DNA of 64,000 nt from Deltaproteobacteria bacterium (lineage in GTDB: Bacteria > Myxococcota_A > Polyangia > Nannocystales > Nannocystaceae), in assembly GCA_016709225.1 (NCBI GenBank), contig JADJEE010000012.1, positions 3,577,501 through 3,641,500 on the forward strand, in the 5' to 3' direction. Shown piece by piece: positions 8,106-16,575 of this stretch (the first letter of the stretch is position 1; every line of letters begins with the position of its first letter). Below the pieces are notes generated by a model. It ran no database searches, was not told the DNA's origin, and saw only the letters and a list, made by a program, of their open reading frames with translations. The position numbers and the translations under genes are program-made.

Positions 8106-10061
8106 TTGTCGGATCGTGCATGCCTACGTGCAGTGGGGGATGTGGAAGCGCGAGACATCGCCACGACTGTCGAGGCCGCCCGACGAGGCGATGCGACCGC
8201 GTTCGCGGCCCTGGTCGAGGCCCACCGTGCGGGCGTCCGAGCGGTGGCCTACGCCCACACGGGCGATGCGAACCTGAGCGACGAGATCGTGCAGGAGACG
8301 TTCGTGGTCGCCTGGCATCGGCTGGCAGCGATCGGGGATCCATCGCGGATCGGCGGGTGGTTGCGCGGCGTGGCGCGACGACTCGCACGCCGGCGATCGA
8401 AGCGACGCACGCACGAGCCGCTGGTGACCGACGTGGTCGATGATCGGGTCGGCGACCCGATCGCGAAATTGGAGGCACGCGAGCTGCTGATGCGGACGCT
8501 GATGCGGATGCCCGCGGCGTATCGCGAGCCGCTGATCCTGTTCCACGCGACCGGTGAGCCGACCCGCCGGATCGCCGAGATCCTCGGGATCACGGTCGAC
8601 GCCGCCGAGCAACGGCTCCGGCGCGGCCGGGCGGCCCTGGCGAAGGAGGTCGAGCGGCTGTTGGGCGATGAACTATCCGAACGCGGGGGTCGGCGCAGCA
8701 GCAAGGAGATCGCGGGCGTCGCGATGGTCATGCCGCTGGGCGAGATCGATGGTGGCAACGGTTGGTGGAGCGGAGCTGGGGTGATGGCAATGGCGAGTGG
8801 AAAAAAGATCTTGGGGGCCGCGGCGCTGGCATTGGTGGTCGGCGCTGCGGTGGTGACGATCGATGCGACGAGCGCGGCGCGGACCGATCCCGAAGCCGCG
8901 GTGGTCTCGGCGCCGCACAAGCCGTGGCGGCGATCGGAGTCGTCCACGGCGGAGGTACAGCGCGCACGCGAACGCGCGGCCGATGCGCCGCAAGCACCGG
9001 CGCAGCCGGGACGCCAGCCCATGATCTCCAGTCGGCGCGACCTCGAGGTGTCCCAGCTCGGCGTGCGAACCACCATCAATCTGGCCGGTGGTGGCTCGCA
9101 GATCGCCGCCTTCCGCTCCGAGGATGGTTCGAGCGTCGAGTTGCGCACCGACGATCCCGCCGATCTCGCGCGAGCGCACGCGAAGTTCCCGCTGCGGCGG
9201 TCGCGATCGCTGCGCGGCCGCGTGCTCGACGTCGGCGGCAACGCAGTTCCCGGCGCATTCGTCGTCGCAGGCGGCGTGCGCTTCGACCTCGCCGATGCGC
9301 AGGAGCCCCATGTCGTGGCCGACGCGGCGACCCGAGCCGACCAGGACGGCGCATTCGAACTCGCGGTGGCCGAGCTCACCGACGTGGTCGCGTTCACCGA
9401 CGCCTGCATGTCGCCGCCATCGGCGCTGGCACCGGGTCGAACGGTCACGCTCACCGTCTCGTGCGCGACGAGCCTGAGCGGTCGCATCGTCCGCGGCAAA
9501 GACGGGTTCGCTGGACGCATCGAGCTGTTCGCACCGCAGCGCACCGACACGGCATTCATCGCGCTCGAGACCGATGGTGACGGCCGGTTCGAGGTCCGGC
9601 CGGCGCCGTTCGGCGCGCTGCTTGCCGACGTGTCGGCGACGAGTGCGGGCGACGACATCCTCGGCCGTCCGATGCGTCGCGAGCTGGCCGTGATCGAAGG
9701 CGAGGCGAACGAGGTCGAGCTGGCGCTCGATCCGGGCCTCACGCTGTTGCTCTCGGCCGATCTGCGCGCCGCCCCCACGGGGTTCGCAATGGTCACCCAT
9801 GTGCTCGCCGATGGGCACCACGCGTTCGCGACCGCCGAGCAGATCGAGGCCCTCGCCGTGCGTGTCGGGGAGCAGGCCGTGCGCATGCGGAGCTTTGGTG
9901 GCGCGGCGCCGCAGGCCGACCTCGGGCGCACCACCCAGTTCGACGATCTCGCGGCCGGGCCCTACACTGCCTGCGTGTCGCTCGACGACGGCGCACCGGT
10001 CTGCCGCACCGTCGAGCTCAGCCCCGAGCGCGAGGTCGAACCGGTCGTGATCGAGCTGTGA
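8106..10061 (+). CDS. ECF sigma factor fused to a TM helix and exported domains
   Basis: A 651-residue fusion. Residues ~20-95 carry sigma region 2 (GDATAFAALVEAH; NLSDEIVQETFVVAWHR; GGWLRGVARR). Residues ~123-187 carry region 4 (MPAAYREPLILFHATGEPTRRIAEILGITVDAAEQRLRRGR). A linker of ~45 residues leads to a membrane helix at ~235-254 (ILGAAALALVVGAAVVTI), preceded by GKK as expected for a cytoplasmic start. The remaining ~390 residues should be outside the membrane. They include a carboxypeptidase-regulatory-like beta domain (~345-420, SLRGRVLDVGGNAVPGAFVVA) and at least one more beta-sandwich repeat. No anti-sigma gene is adjacent, so the polypeptide may itself be sensor, tether and sigma. 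The TTG at 8106 is the longest start; GTG 8133 or 8142 would trim 9-12 residues and still keep region 2. Confidence 0.88.
   Translation: MSDRACLRAVGDVEARDIATTVEAARRGDATAFAALVEAHRAGVRAVAYAHTGDANLSDEIVQETFVVAWHRLAAIGDPSRIGGWLRGVARRLARRRSKRRTHEPLVTDVVDDRVGDPIAKLEARELLMRTLMRMPAAYREPLILFHATGEPTRRIAEILGITVDAAEQRLRRGRAALAKEVERLLGDELSERGGRRSSKEIAGVAMVMPLGEIDGGNGWWSGAGVMAMASGKKILGAAALALVVGAAVVTIDATSAARTDPEAAVVSAPHKPWRRSESSTAEVQRARERAADAPQAPAQPGRQPMISSRRDLEVSQLGVRTTINLAGGGSQIAAFRSEDGSSVELRTDDPADLARAHAKFPLRRSRSLRGRVLDVGGNAVPGAFVVAGGVRFDLADAQEPHVVADAATRADQDGAFELAVAELTDVVAFTDACMSPPSALAPGRTVTLTVSCATSLSGRIVRGKDGFAGRIELFAPQRTDTAFIALETDGDGRFEVRPAPFGALLADVSATSAGDDILGRPMRRELAVIEGEANEVELALDPGLTLLLSADLRAAPTGFAMVTHVLADGHHAFATAEQIEALAVRVGEQAVRMRSFGGAAPQADLGRTTQFDDLAAGPYTACVSLDDGAPVCRTVELSPEREVEPVVIEL
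8801..8807 (+). other. A_AAA_AAG slippery heptamer at sigma/TM junction
   Basis: The sigma-fusion gene reads GGA AAA AAG ATC here, so the heptamer A_AAA_AAG lies in the phase used for -1 frameshifting in E. coli dnaX. It falls exactly between the sigma part and the TM helix. A -1 shift would replace the TM helix and exported domains with an Arg-rich tail of about 258 codons ending at 9580. AAA-AAG is unusual Lys usage in such GC-rich DNA. No clear downstream pseudoknot or stem was established. Confidence 0.3.
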
Positions 10062-10274
10062 TCGAGCTGCGATCGATCTGCGCCACCTCGCCTGGGGTCG
10101 ACGATGGCGTGCACGATGCGTTCGTGGTGGTCGAGACCGACGCACATCCGTGCGGCGAGCAGCAGCGGCACCGCGAGCGCGCTCTCGACGGGGATTCGGC
10201 GCAGGGGCGGAGCTCGGAGCCATCCCCCGACGTGTCGAGCGCGTGACGCTGCGAGCACGCGCGCGACGGATGCA

Positions 10275-12383
10275 TCACGGCCGGTCTTCGACGCGCAGCA
10301 CCACGCCGGCGTCGCCCAGCGCGAACACCCGCCCGCGACCGTCACCGAAGACATGGCGCAGGCTGCGTTGCTCCGGCGCGACCGCGGTCCACGTGAGGCC
10401 GTCGTCGCGGGATCGCATGAGCCCGGCGGCGCCGGTGATGAACCACTCGCCGCGGGTCGCGTCGGCGTACACGCCCGTCCAGGGCTCGGTCGTTCCGGTC
10501 GCGGCGGGCGACCAGGTCTTGCCGTCGACCGAGCGCAGCACCATGCCGTGTTCGCCGACGGCGATCGCGAGCACCGAGCCCGCGGCCGAGCGACCGATGA
10601 AGCCGCCGTACAGGTACTCCGTGGTGCCGGCGTCCTGGCGCGACCAGGTCTTGCCGCGATCGGGACTGCGCAGGATGACGCCCTGGCCACCGACCACGAG
10701 CAGCTCGTCGCCGAGGCCCGAGATGTCGAAGCGGTTGCCGTCGTCGCGCCGAAGCAGCTTGCCCAGGGGTGTGCGCTTCCAGGTCTTGCCGCCGTCGAAC
10801 GACGAGCGCAGCACGTCGCGATCGATGCCGTGGATCGCCCGCGCATCGCCCCACAGCGACCAGCAGCAGTCGCCGCGCGCAGGGTCGACGACCTTGGTCC
10901 AGCGCGTGCCGTCGTCGGTGCCCCGCCACACGCTGCCCTCGCCCGCGACGATGATCGCGTCGTCGGGGGTGACCACCACGTCGGTGCAGCACGCGACCAG
11001 GCCGCGACGATCCGTGCCCGGCGACAGCAGCTCCCAGGTGCCATCGCGGCCGCGCAGCACCGCGTGGGCGAGGGCCGCGTAGATGGTCGCGCCATCGGCC
11101 GACAGCGCCCCGCCCCACAGCGGCTCGCGCGCGCCGCCGTCGAGCAGCGCCCAGCTCTCGCCCTGATCCATCGAGTGCATCAGTGCGCCCGAGTCGCCCG
11201 CCGCGAACACCTCGCCGTCGGCCGCGACCCACAGCGCGCGTTTGGCCAGGCTGTACGGCGCCTGCATCTGCGCGCTCTGCTCGGAGCTGGCCCAGCTTGC
11301 GCCACCGTCGATCGAGCTGAGCACGTCGTAGCCGTCGCCGGCGAGCAGCACGCGCGGGCGATCGCTGCCGGGACGCGGAATCGTGGCGATGACCGGCGGG
11401 CCGATGAGCCGCGTCGACAGGTCCTGCCACAGTTCCACCCGCGATGGCGTGCGTCCGAGCGCCACGAATAGGTCCGGCCGATGCGGGTGGGTGTTGCGGC
11501 CTGTGATCACGAATCCACTCGCATCGACGTGCAGGTGCTCGAAGTGATCGTGCGGCGGCGCGGCGCGGGCGATCGCTCGCCACGACGCGCCGTCGTCATC
11601 GGTGACCCACAGCAGGCGCGAGACCAGCACCCACAGCTCGCCGGTGCGGTTCGAGCCGAGCCCCTCGACCGCCGCATCGGCGAACGTCAGCGCGCGGAGC
11701 TGCTCGGCTTCGGTCGGTTCGCGGGGTGGCAGCAGGATGTCGTCGCGGGGCATGCCCCGGAAGCGATCGCGACCACGATCGCGATCGTCGGCGAGCGGCG
11801 GCAACGAGGGCATCGCGACCGCGCGCCAGGTGTCGCCGCCGTCGTCGCTGCGAACGATCGTGCCGGCGGCACCGCCCGCGAAGATCTGCGACCCGTTGCC
11901 GGCCAGGTGTGCGAGCGCGTTCTTCGTGCCGGTGCCGAGCGCGGTCCAAGTCGCACCGGCGTCGGTCGACCGCAGCACAGTGCCCGCGTCACCGGCGACG
12001 AAGAACGCGCCCGACGGTGCCCGCCACGCGGCCGAGAGTGTCGCGGTGGTGTCGACCGGGACCACCGTCCAGTGAACGCCGCGATCCTCGGAGCGCACGA
12101 TCGTGCCGCCGGCACCGACGGCGATCACCTGCCCCACATCGTCACCCGTGATCCCGCCGAAGCGCGCAGTCGTCAGCGCGGGATGCAGCCGCGTGACCTC
12201 GGCACGGACTGCGGGCGCGAGCACGGGTGCGACCACCGGCGTGGGCGTAGCGACCCGCGGATCCGCGCCGGGCTCCGCGACCGGATCCGCGCCGGGCTCC
12301 CGCGGCGCAATCGCAGGCGCCTCCCCACTCGAGCACGCGAGCAGTGTCGCAAGTGCGAGCGCGATACGGCGGCCGATCGCCAT
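10275..12383 (-). CDS. BNR/YCF48-type beta-propeller lipoprotein
   Basis: A 702-residue exported protein. I start it at the ATG at 12381-12383, which gives signal peptide and lipobox TLLAC; a longer frame would add 19 non-signal residues. A Pro/Ala/Asp linker follows. From about residue 80 to the end come many BNR-type blades of the form G-x-I-x-R-S-x-D-x-G-x-x-W, e.g. GTIVRSEDRGVHW, GTVLRSTDAGATW, DVLSSIDGGASW, GVILRSPDRGKTW and GLMRSRDDGLTW. These Asp-boxes match YCF48/HCF136-like propellers and sortilin-type VPS10 propellers. No sialidase catalytic residues are apparent. Likely a surface binding or scaffold protein; ligand unknown. Confidence 0.85.
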   Translation of the reverse strand: MAIGRRIALALATLLACSSGEAPAIAPREPGADPVAEPGADPRVATPTPVVAPVLAPAVRAEVTRLHPALTTARFGGITGDDVGQVIAVGAGGTIVRSEDRGVHWTVVPVDTTATLSAAWRAPSGAFFVAGDAGTVLRSTDAGATWTALGTGTKNALAHLAGNGSQIFAGGAAGTIVRSDDGGDTWRAVAMPSLPPLADDRDRGRDRFRGMPRDDILLPPREPTEAEQLRALTFADAAVEGLGSNRTGELWVLVSRLLWVTDDDGASWRAIARAAPPHDHFEHLHVDASGFVITGRNTHPHRPDLFVALGRTPSRVELWQDLSTRLIGPPVIATIPRPGSDRPRVLLAGDGYDVLSSIDGGASWASSEQSAQMQAPYSLAKRALWVAADGEVFAAGDSGALMHSMDQGESWALLDGGAREPLWGGALSADGATIYAALAHAVLRGRDGTWELLSPGTDRRGLVACCTDVVVTPDDAIIVAGEGSVWRGTDDGTRWTKVVDPARGDCCWSLWGDARAIHGIDRDVLRSSFDGGKTWKRTPLGKLLRRDDGNRFDISGLGDELLVVGGQGVILRSPDRGKTWSRQDAGTTEYLYGGFIGRSAAGSVLAIAVGEHGMVLRSVDGKTWSPAATGTTEPWTGVYADATRGEWFITGAAGLMRSRDDGLTWTAVAPEQRSLRHVFGDGRGRVFALGDAGVVLRVEDRP

Positions 12384-12644
12384 CGCCCGAGCGTAGCAGC
12401 CGGCATGCGCCCGCGGTACGCCCGGCCGTTCCCGCCGCACGTCAGGCTGGGTTCAGCACGATGTCATCGATGCGCGAGCCCTCGAACTGCTCGCGCGGCG
12501 CGGCCAGAGCAGCTGGACCTCGTCGTGCGCGAGGCCGAAGGCCGCGGCTGGCTCACCACGCTGTGCGAGGGCCTCCGCACGGCGACGGTCCGCGTGGGCG
12601 AGCCGACGGACACACCCGATCCGCGTCATCGACGTGCGCGTCGC

Positions 12645-14375
12645 TCATCGCGGGCTCGACCGCTTGCCCGGGGCGGTGCCGTTCTGCACCGGGGCGTCGG
12701 CGACCGCAAACGCCCCGGGCTCGAGGGCCTCGCCGCGATCGAGCGCGTCGCGGACCACGGCGAGGACCTGCTCGTCCCGCGCTCGCTGTGCGTCGCTGCG
12801 CTTGCGCAGCGAAGCGACCGGGCCGGCCACCCGAGGATTTCTCGCGAGCGCATCGGCATGTCGAGCCATGAACGCCCAGTACAGCGGCGTGATCGGGCAG
12901 TCGCGCTTCGGATCGAAGGCACATCCGTCGCAGTAGTCGCTCATCTTGTGGATGTACGCGGCGCCGCAGACGTAGGGCTTGGTCGTCATCAGTTCGCCGA
13001 CCGCGAACGATCCCATCGCGAGCACGTTCGGCTCGACGACCCAATCGAATGCGTCGACGTAGGCGGCCCAGAACCAGTCGGTGAGCTCGCGCGGGCTCAC
13101 GCCCAGGAGCGTCGCGAAGTTGGCGAGCACCATGAGGCGTGTGATGTGATGGCTCCACCCGTCGCGCCAGACATCGGCGACGACGCCGTCCAAGCAAGCG
13201 AGACCCGACCTGCCTCCCCAGTACGCCGGCGGCAACCCTGCGCTCGCGCCGAGCGTCGAGGGCGAGGCGCCGCCATCCACCCGTGAGTCCCGCGTTGGCC
13301 ACGGCTCGCCCCGCCACCGCGCGAAGCCACCGTCGCCGGCACCGGGATCGATCGCATGCGCCGTCGCGGTGCGGCGAAAGCCATCGGTCTCGCAGTGCAC
13401 GTGGCGCACGAACTCGCGCCAACCGAGGATCTGCCGCACGAAGCCCTCGCGGCACGAAAGCGGCAAGCGATCGTCGGTCGCCACCTCCGCGACGACCCGC
13501 GCCGGCAGCAGGCGATGCACGTTGAGCAGCGGCGAGATCCGGGTGTGGAACAGCCCGGCCGAAGTCGTGCTCATCGCATCTTCGAACGGCCCGAAGTGCG
13601 GCAGGCACTCGCGCTTCGCCCACGCCCACATGCGCTCGGCATCCGCGGCCGTCGTCGGCCATGCGCCGATGTCGAGCGTGCCTGGATGGTGTGCGAATCG
13701 CTCATGGACGAGCGCTTCGACCTCCTTGCTGATCGCGTCGGGCTCGAATCGCGGCAGCGTGGGTGACGGCGGCTCGCCGCGCCAAGGCCGGCGATTCTCC
13801 GCATCGAAGCTGTACTTGCCGCCGACGGGCTTTCCACCCTGCATGAGCAACCCGCTCGCCTGGCGCACGTGTCGATAGAACGCATCCATGCGCCACGGCG
13901 GCTGGGGCTGCGCGCGCAGGAAGTCCGCGCGCGACGTGAGCCACCCTGCATGCGGCACGCTGTGAATCCGCCCGCCGTCGACGAGCGGGGCGAGCTCGGC
14001 ACGGAGCTCGCGTTCGGCCGCTTCCATCATCATCAGTGGCGCACTGCGGCGAAGTGCGTCGGTCTCGTCGAGAAATCGCGCCAGCGCGTCGGCGTACCCG
14101 CCGGACGCGACGAGGTAGCGCACCGCGACCCCACGCCGCGCTTGCTCGAGCGCGAAGTGTCGCTGGTTGGCGAGCACGAACCCGAGCTTCGCCTTGTGGT
14201 ACGGCCGTCGCGCGGCCTTGTGTGGCGCCTCGATCAGCACGAGCCCGAGCTCGCGCGGATCGGTCTGCGCCAGTGGCCCCACGTCCGCGGTGAGCTGATC
14301 GTAGGGCGCGTAGATCCAGCGCCGGCCGCTCGGGTCCACGGATGCAGTGGCGAGCGCGTGCAAGAACTCTCTCAT
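12645..14375 (-). CDS. FeS-type bacterial photolyase/cryptochrome (PhrB-like)
   Basis: A 576-residue cryptochrome/photolyase-related protein of the iron-sulfur bacterial group, whose known members repair (6-4) photoproducts using FAD. The N-terminal Rossmann part starts near residue 20 (WIYAPYDQLTADVGPL) and includes the KAKLGFVLANQRHFA helix. The C-terminal helical FAD domain contains FVRQILGWREFVRHVH, WRDGWSHHITRLMVL and TDWFWAAYVDAFDWVVEPNV. Four Cys fit the 4Fe-4S ligands: one in SGLACLDG and three in YCDGC...KRDC. Length is close to the family norm (~510) with a C-terminal extension. It is divergent from the cell-wall amidase. A ~120-bp copy of its 5' end lies at 19530-19652. Confidence 0.9.
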   Translation of the reverse strand: MREFLHALATASVDPSGRRWIYAPYDQLTADVGPLAQTDPRELGLVLIEAPHKAARRPYHKAKLGFVLANQRHFALEQARRGVAVRYLVASGGYADALARFLDETDALRRSAPLMMMEAAERELRAELAPLVDGGRIHSVPHAGWLTSRADFLRAQPQPPWRMDAFYRHVRQASGLLMQGGKPVGGKYSFDAENRRPWRGEPPSPTLPRFEPDAISKEVEALVHERFAHHPGTLDIGAWPTTAADAERMWAWAKRECLPHFGPFEDAMSTTSAGLFHTRISPLLNVHRLLPARVVAEVATDDRLPLSCREGFVRQILGWREFVRHVHCETDGFRRTATAHAIDPGAGDGGFARWRGEPWPTRDSRVDGGASPSTLGASAGLPPAYWGGRSGLACLDGVVADVWRDGWSHHITRLMVLANFATLLGVSPRELTDWFWAAYVDAFDWVVEPNVLAMGSFAVGELMTTKPYVCGAAYIHKMSDYCDGCAFDPKRDCPITPLYWAFMARHADALARNPRVAGPVASLRKRSDAQRARDEQVLAVVRDALDRGEALEPGAFAVADAPVQNGTAPGKRSSPR

Positions 14376-14443
14376 GGGCTTCGTTGTACGCCGGTTCGTC
14401 GTACGCCGCGTCGTGCCGACGTCGGCCTGCGCTGGCCGCGATC
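14322..14443. repeat. Duplicated segment, copy A (photolyase 5' end and leader)
   Basis: This covers the first ~18 codons of the photolyase gene and about 68 bp upstream. It aligns without gaps to 19530-19652 at roughly 80% by eye. The last ~25 bp, including the palindrome GCCGACGTCGGC, are identical in both copies. Confidence 0.75.
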
Positions 14444-14731
14444 ACGGCGGAGTTCGAGGCCGAGGTCCGACGGACGAGCGTGACGAGCTGCGACGCCTTC
14501 GCCGCGAGGGCGGCGGTGGACGATCATGAAGCCTGGGCGAAATCCCAGGCTTCGCCGCTGCGCAGTGTCATTTCCTGCGGCTTTCGCCCGCTGTGCCCTA
14601 CGCAGATCGCTCGATGCGACACGCACCTCCGCGGCCGCACGCATCGGCACCGTCGCTCACAGCAAAGCCGGCAACCCCCGAATTGGGGCGGAACTTCGCG
14701 CCCGGGATTCGCAACGCTCTGGTCGACGACG
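14376..14731. other. Intergenic region between divergent genes
   Basis: 356 bases hold the start of repeat copy A, the palindrome GCCGACGTCGGC (14416-14427) and a perfect 10-bp hairpin at 14528-14553. Promoters for the photolyase (left) and the amidase (right) are expected here but not resolvable. Confidence 0.4.
14528..14553. other. Perfect inverted repeat / hairpin
   Basis: GAAGCCTGGG at 14528-14537 and CCCAGGCTTC at 14544-14553 pair perfectly around CGAAAT. There is no T-run on either side, so this is not a classical terminator. It could be an operator, an RNA hairpin or a small repeat element. Confidence 0.5.
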
Positions 14732-16399
14732 ATGACCACGCGCGCTCGATCCACGCTCCTCGCTGCTCTCGCTTCGCTCGCCCTCGCTTCGTGTGACGAA
14801 GGTGAAGGGCGAGGTTCTGCCGGTGGCGTTGGTGTCGGCATCGACGACGCATCGCCAGGCGACGATCTCTCGTCGCGTGATCTCGACGGCGTGTTCGAGG
14901 CGATCGCCGACGAGTACGACGTGCCGATGCCCCTGCTGCAGGCAATCGGCCACGTGGAGACGCGCTGGGAGATGATCGAGGGCGCCGAGGAGATCGACGG
15001 GCGCGAGGTCGCGTTCGGCATCATGGGCATGCGTGGTGCGCGGCTCGACGAGGCCGCCGATCTCGCGGGGCTCGATCCCGAGAGGGTGAAGTCCGATCGC
15101 GTCGCGAACATTCGCGCCGCGGCGGCATGGCTCGACGAGCGCGCGACCGAGAAGCAGATCGAAGATCGCAGCGACATCGGCGCGTGGGCCGACGTCGTCG
15201 CCGAGTGGAGCGATCTGCCGCAAGAGTGGGCGAAAGCCGCGTACGTCTACGTCGAGGTCTATCCGCGCATGCGCGAAGGCGCGATCGAGGTCGACGACAA
15301 CGGCGATGTCCGTGGCGAGCTCGAGCCCATCGAGGTCTACCCCAACTTCACCGTGCCGCCGCCGGAACCGGCACTGCAGGCCGGTCCCGACTACGAGCTG
15401 TCGCTGTGGCGGCCGTCGCCGAACTTCAGCTCGCGACCGGCCGGCAACGCAGGCAAGCGCGCGATGATCATCATCCACACCTGCGAAGGTGCGTATGTCG
15501 GCTGCTACTCGTGGCTCGCCAACGCGCAGTCGGGCGTGAGCGCGCACTACGTCGTCAACTCGACCGGCTCGGAGATCACCCAGCTCGTCAACGAGTCGAA
15601 GAAGGGCTGGCACATCAGCGCGAGCTACAAGTGCTCGCTCAACGACAACCACGACTGCGGGCGCAACGGCAGCAGCAGCAACAACTTCACCGTCGGCATC
15701 GAGCACGCGGGCTTCGGCAATCAGGCGTCGTGGGATCCGGGCCTGATCGATGCTTCGGCGCGGCTCGTCTGCAACATCGCACGCGACAACGGCATCCCGA
15801 TCGACGACGTGCATGTCGTCGGTCACGGTCGGCTGCAGCCGCACAATCGCACCGACCCCGGCCCGAACTGGCCGTGGCAGGAGTACCTCGAGCTCGCGCG
15901 GGCGCACTGTGACGAGACCCCCGAGCCGGAGCCGATGCCGGAGCCCGATCCGGATGCGGGTCCCGGCCCGGTACCGACCGAGATCCTCATCGACAGCAGC
16001 AACACGAACAACGATCAGGACCTGGGCTGGGTCGCGATGAGCGACCAGTGGACGGTGACCAGCGCGACCGCGGGCTTCCACGGCACGAGCTACGCATTCG
16101 GCAGCACGACCGCCGGCTCGGATCCGGCGACGTTCTGGTTCCACCTGCAGCAGGCGACGACGCGCACGATCGACGCATGGTGGACCGCCGGCACCAACCG
16201 CACCACCGCTGCGAAGTTCACCGCGTTCGACGCCAGCGGCGTCCAGGTCGGCACCACGTCGGCCGACCAGACCAAGAACGGCAAGCAGTGGAAGACCCTC
16301 GGCACGTTCCAGTTCTCCGCGGGCTGGAACAAGATCCAGCTGTCGCGTACCAACCTCGGCAGCAAGGTCGTGATCGCGGACGGCATCCGCGTCCGCTGA
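14732..16399 (+). CDS. SLT-like / N-acetylmuramoyl-L-alanine amidase / golvesin-like lipoprotein
   Basis: A 555-residue predicted cell-wall hydrolase with an ALASC lipobox at residue 21. Residues ~50-140 resemble a lytic-transglycosylase/lysozyme-like fold (PMPLLQAIGHVETRWE, Glu76 as candidate catalytic residue; AFGIMGMR; NIRAAAAWL). Residues ~243-390 are an Amidase_2/PGRP domain: IIIHTCEG gives zinc ligand His249, and VVGHGRLQPHNRTDPGPNWPW gives His365 and Asp375 with the 10-residue spacing seen in AmpD-type enzymes. After a PEPEP linker, residues ~417-555 resemble golvesin/Xly-type domains (ILIDSSNTNNDQ, WTAGTNRTTAAKF, VIADGIRVR). Role inferred: cutting peptidoglycan, possibly of prey or during surface remodelling. 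ATG 14732 is chosen because it directly starts the signal peptide. Confidence 0.88.
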   Translation: MTTRARSTLLAALASLALASCDEGEGRGSAGGVGVGIDDASPGDDLSSRDLDGVFEAIADEYDVPMPLLQAIGHVETRWEMIEGAEEIDGREVAFGIMGMRGARLDEAADLAGLDPERVKSDRVANIRAAAAWLDERATEKQIEDRSDIGAWADVVAEWSDLPQEWAKAAYVYVEVYPRMREGAIEVDDNGDVRGELEPIEVYPNFTVPPPEPALQAGPDYELSLWRPSPNFSSRPAGNAGKRAMIIIHTCEGAYVGCYSWLANAQSGVSAHYVVNSTGSEITQLVNESKKGWHISASYKCSLNDNHDCGRNGSSSNNFTVGIEHAGFGNQASWDPGLIDASARLVCNIARDNGIPIDDVHVVGHGRLQPHNRTDPGPNWPWQEYLELARAHCDETPEPEPMPEPDPDAGPGPVPTEILIDSSNTNNDQDLGWVAMSDQWTVTSATAGFHGTSYAFGSTTAGSDPATFWFHLQQATTRTIDAWWTAGTNRTTAAKFTAFDASGVQVGTTSADQTKNGKQWKTLGTFQFSAGWNKIQLSRTNLGSKVVIADGIRVR

Positions 16400-16575
16400 G
16401 CTGCGGAAGGCGCCGGCGGTCCCGACGGCTACATGGAAGCCGTGCTCGTGGAGACGATGCGCGCGAACGCGGCGAGCATCGGCGCGAACCTCACGGGCTC
16501 CTCGCAGCGACACATCTCACCTGACAACCTCGCGCATGGGGTCGTGAGGCCGACTTGCGAATGCGCCATGGTAGT

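Noticed and set aside
12507..12640. Possible effector-associated-domain remnant on + strand (VVREAEGRGWLTTLCEGL)
   Set aside because: The pattern resembles the end of EAD1-type domains, but it is short, lacks a start and other halves, and could be chance in GC-rich DNA.
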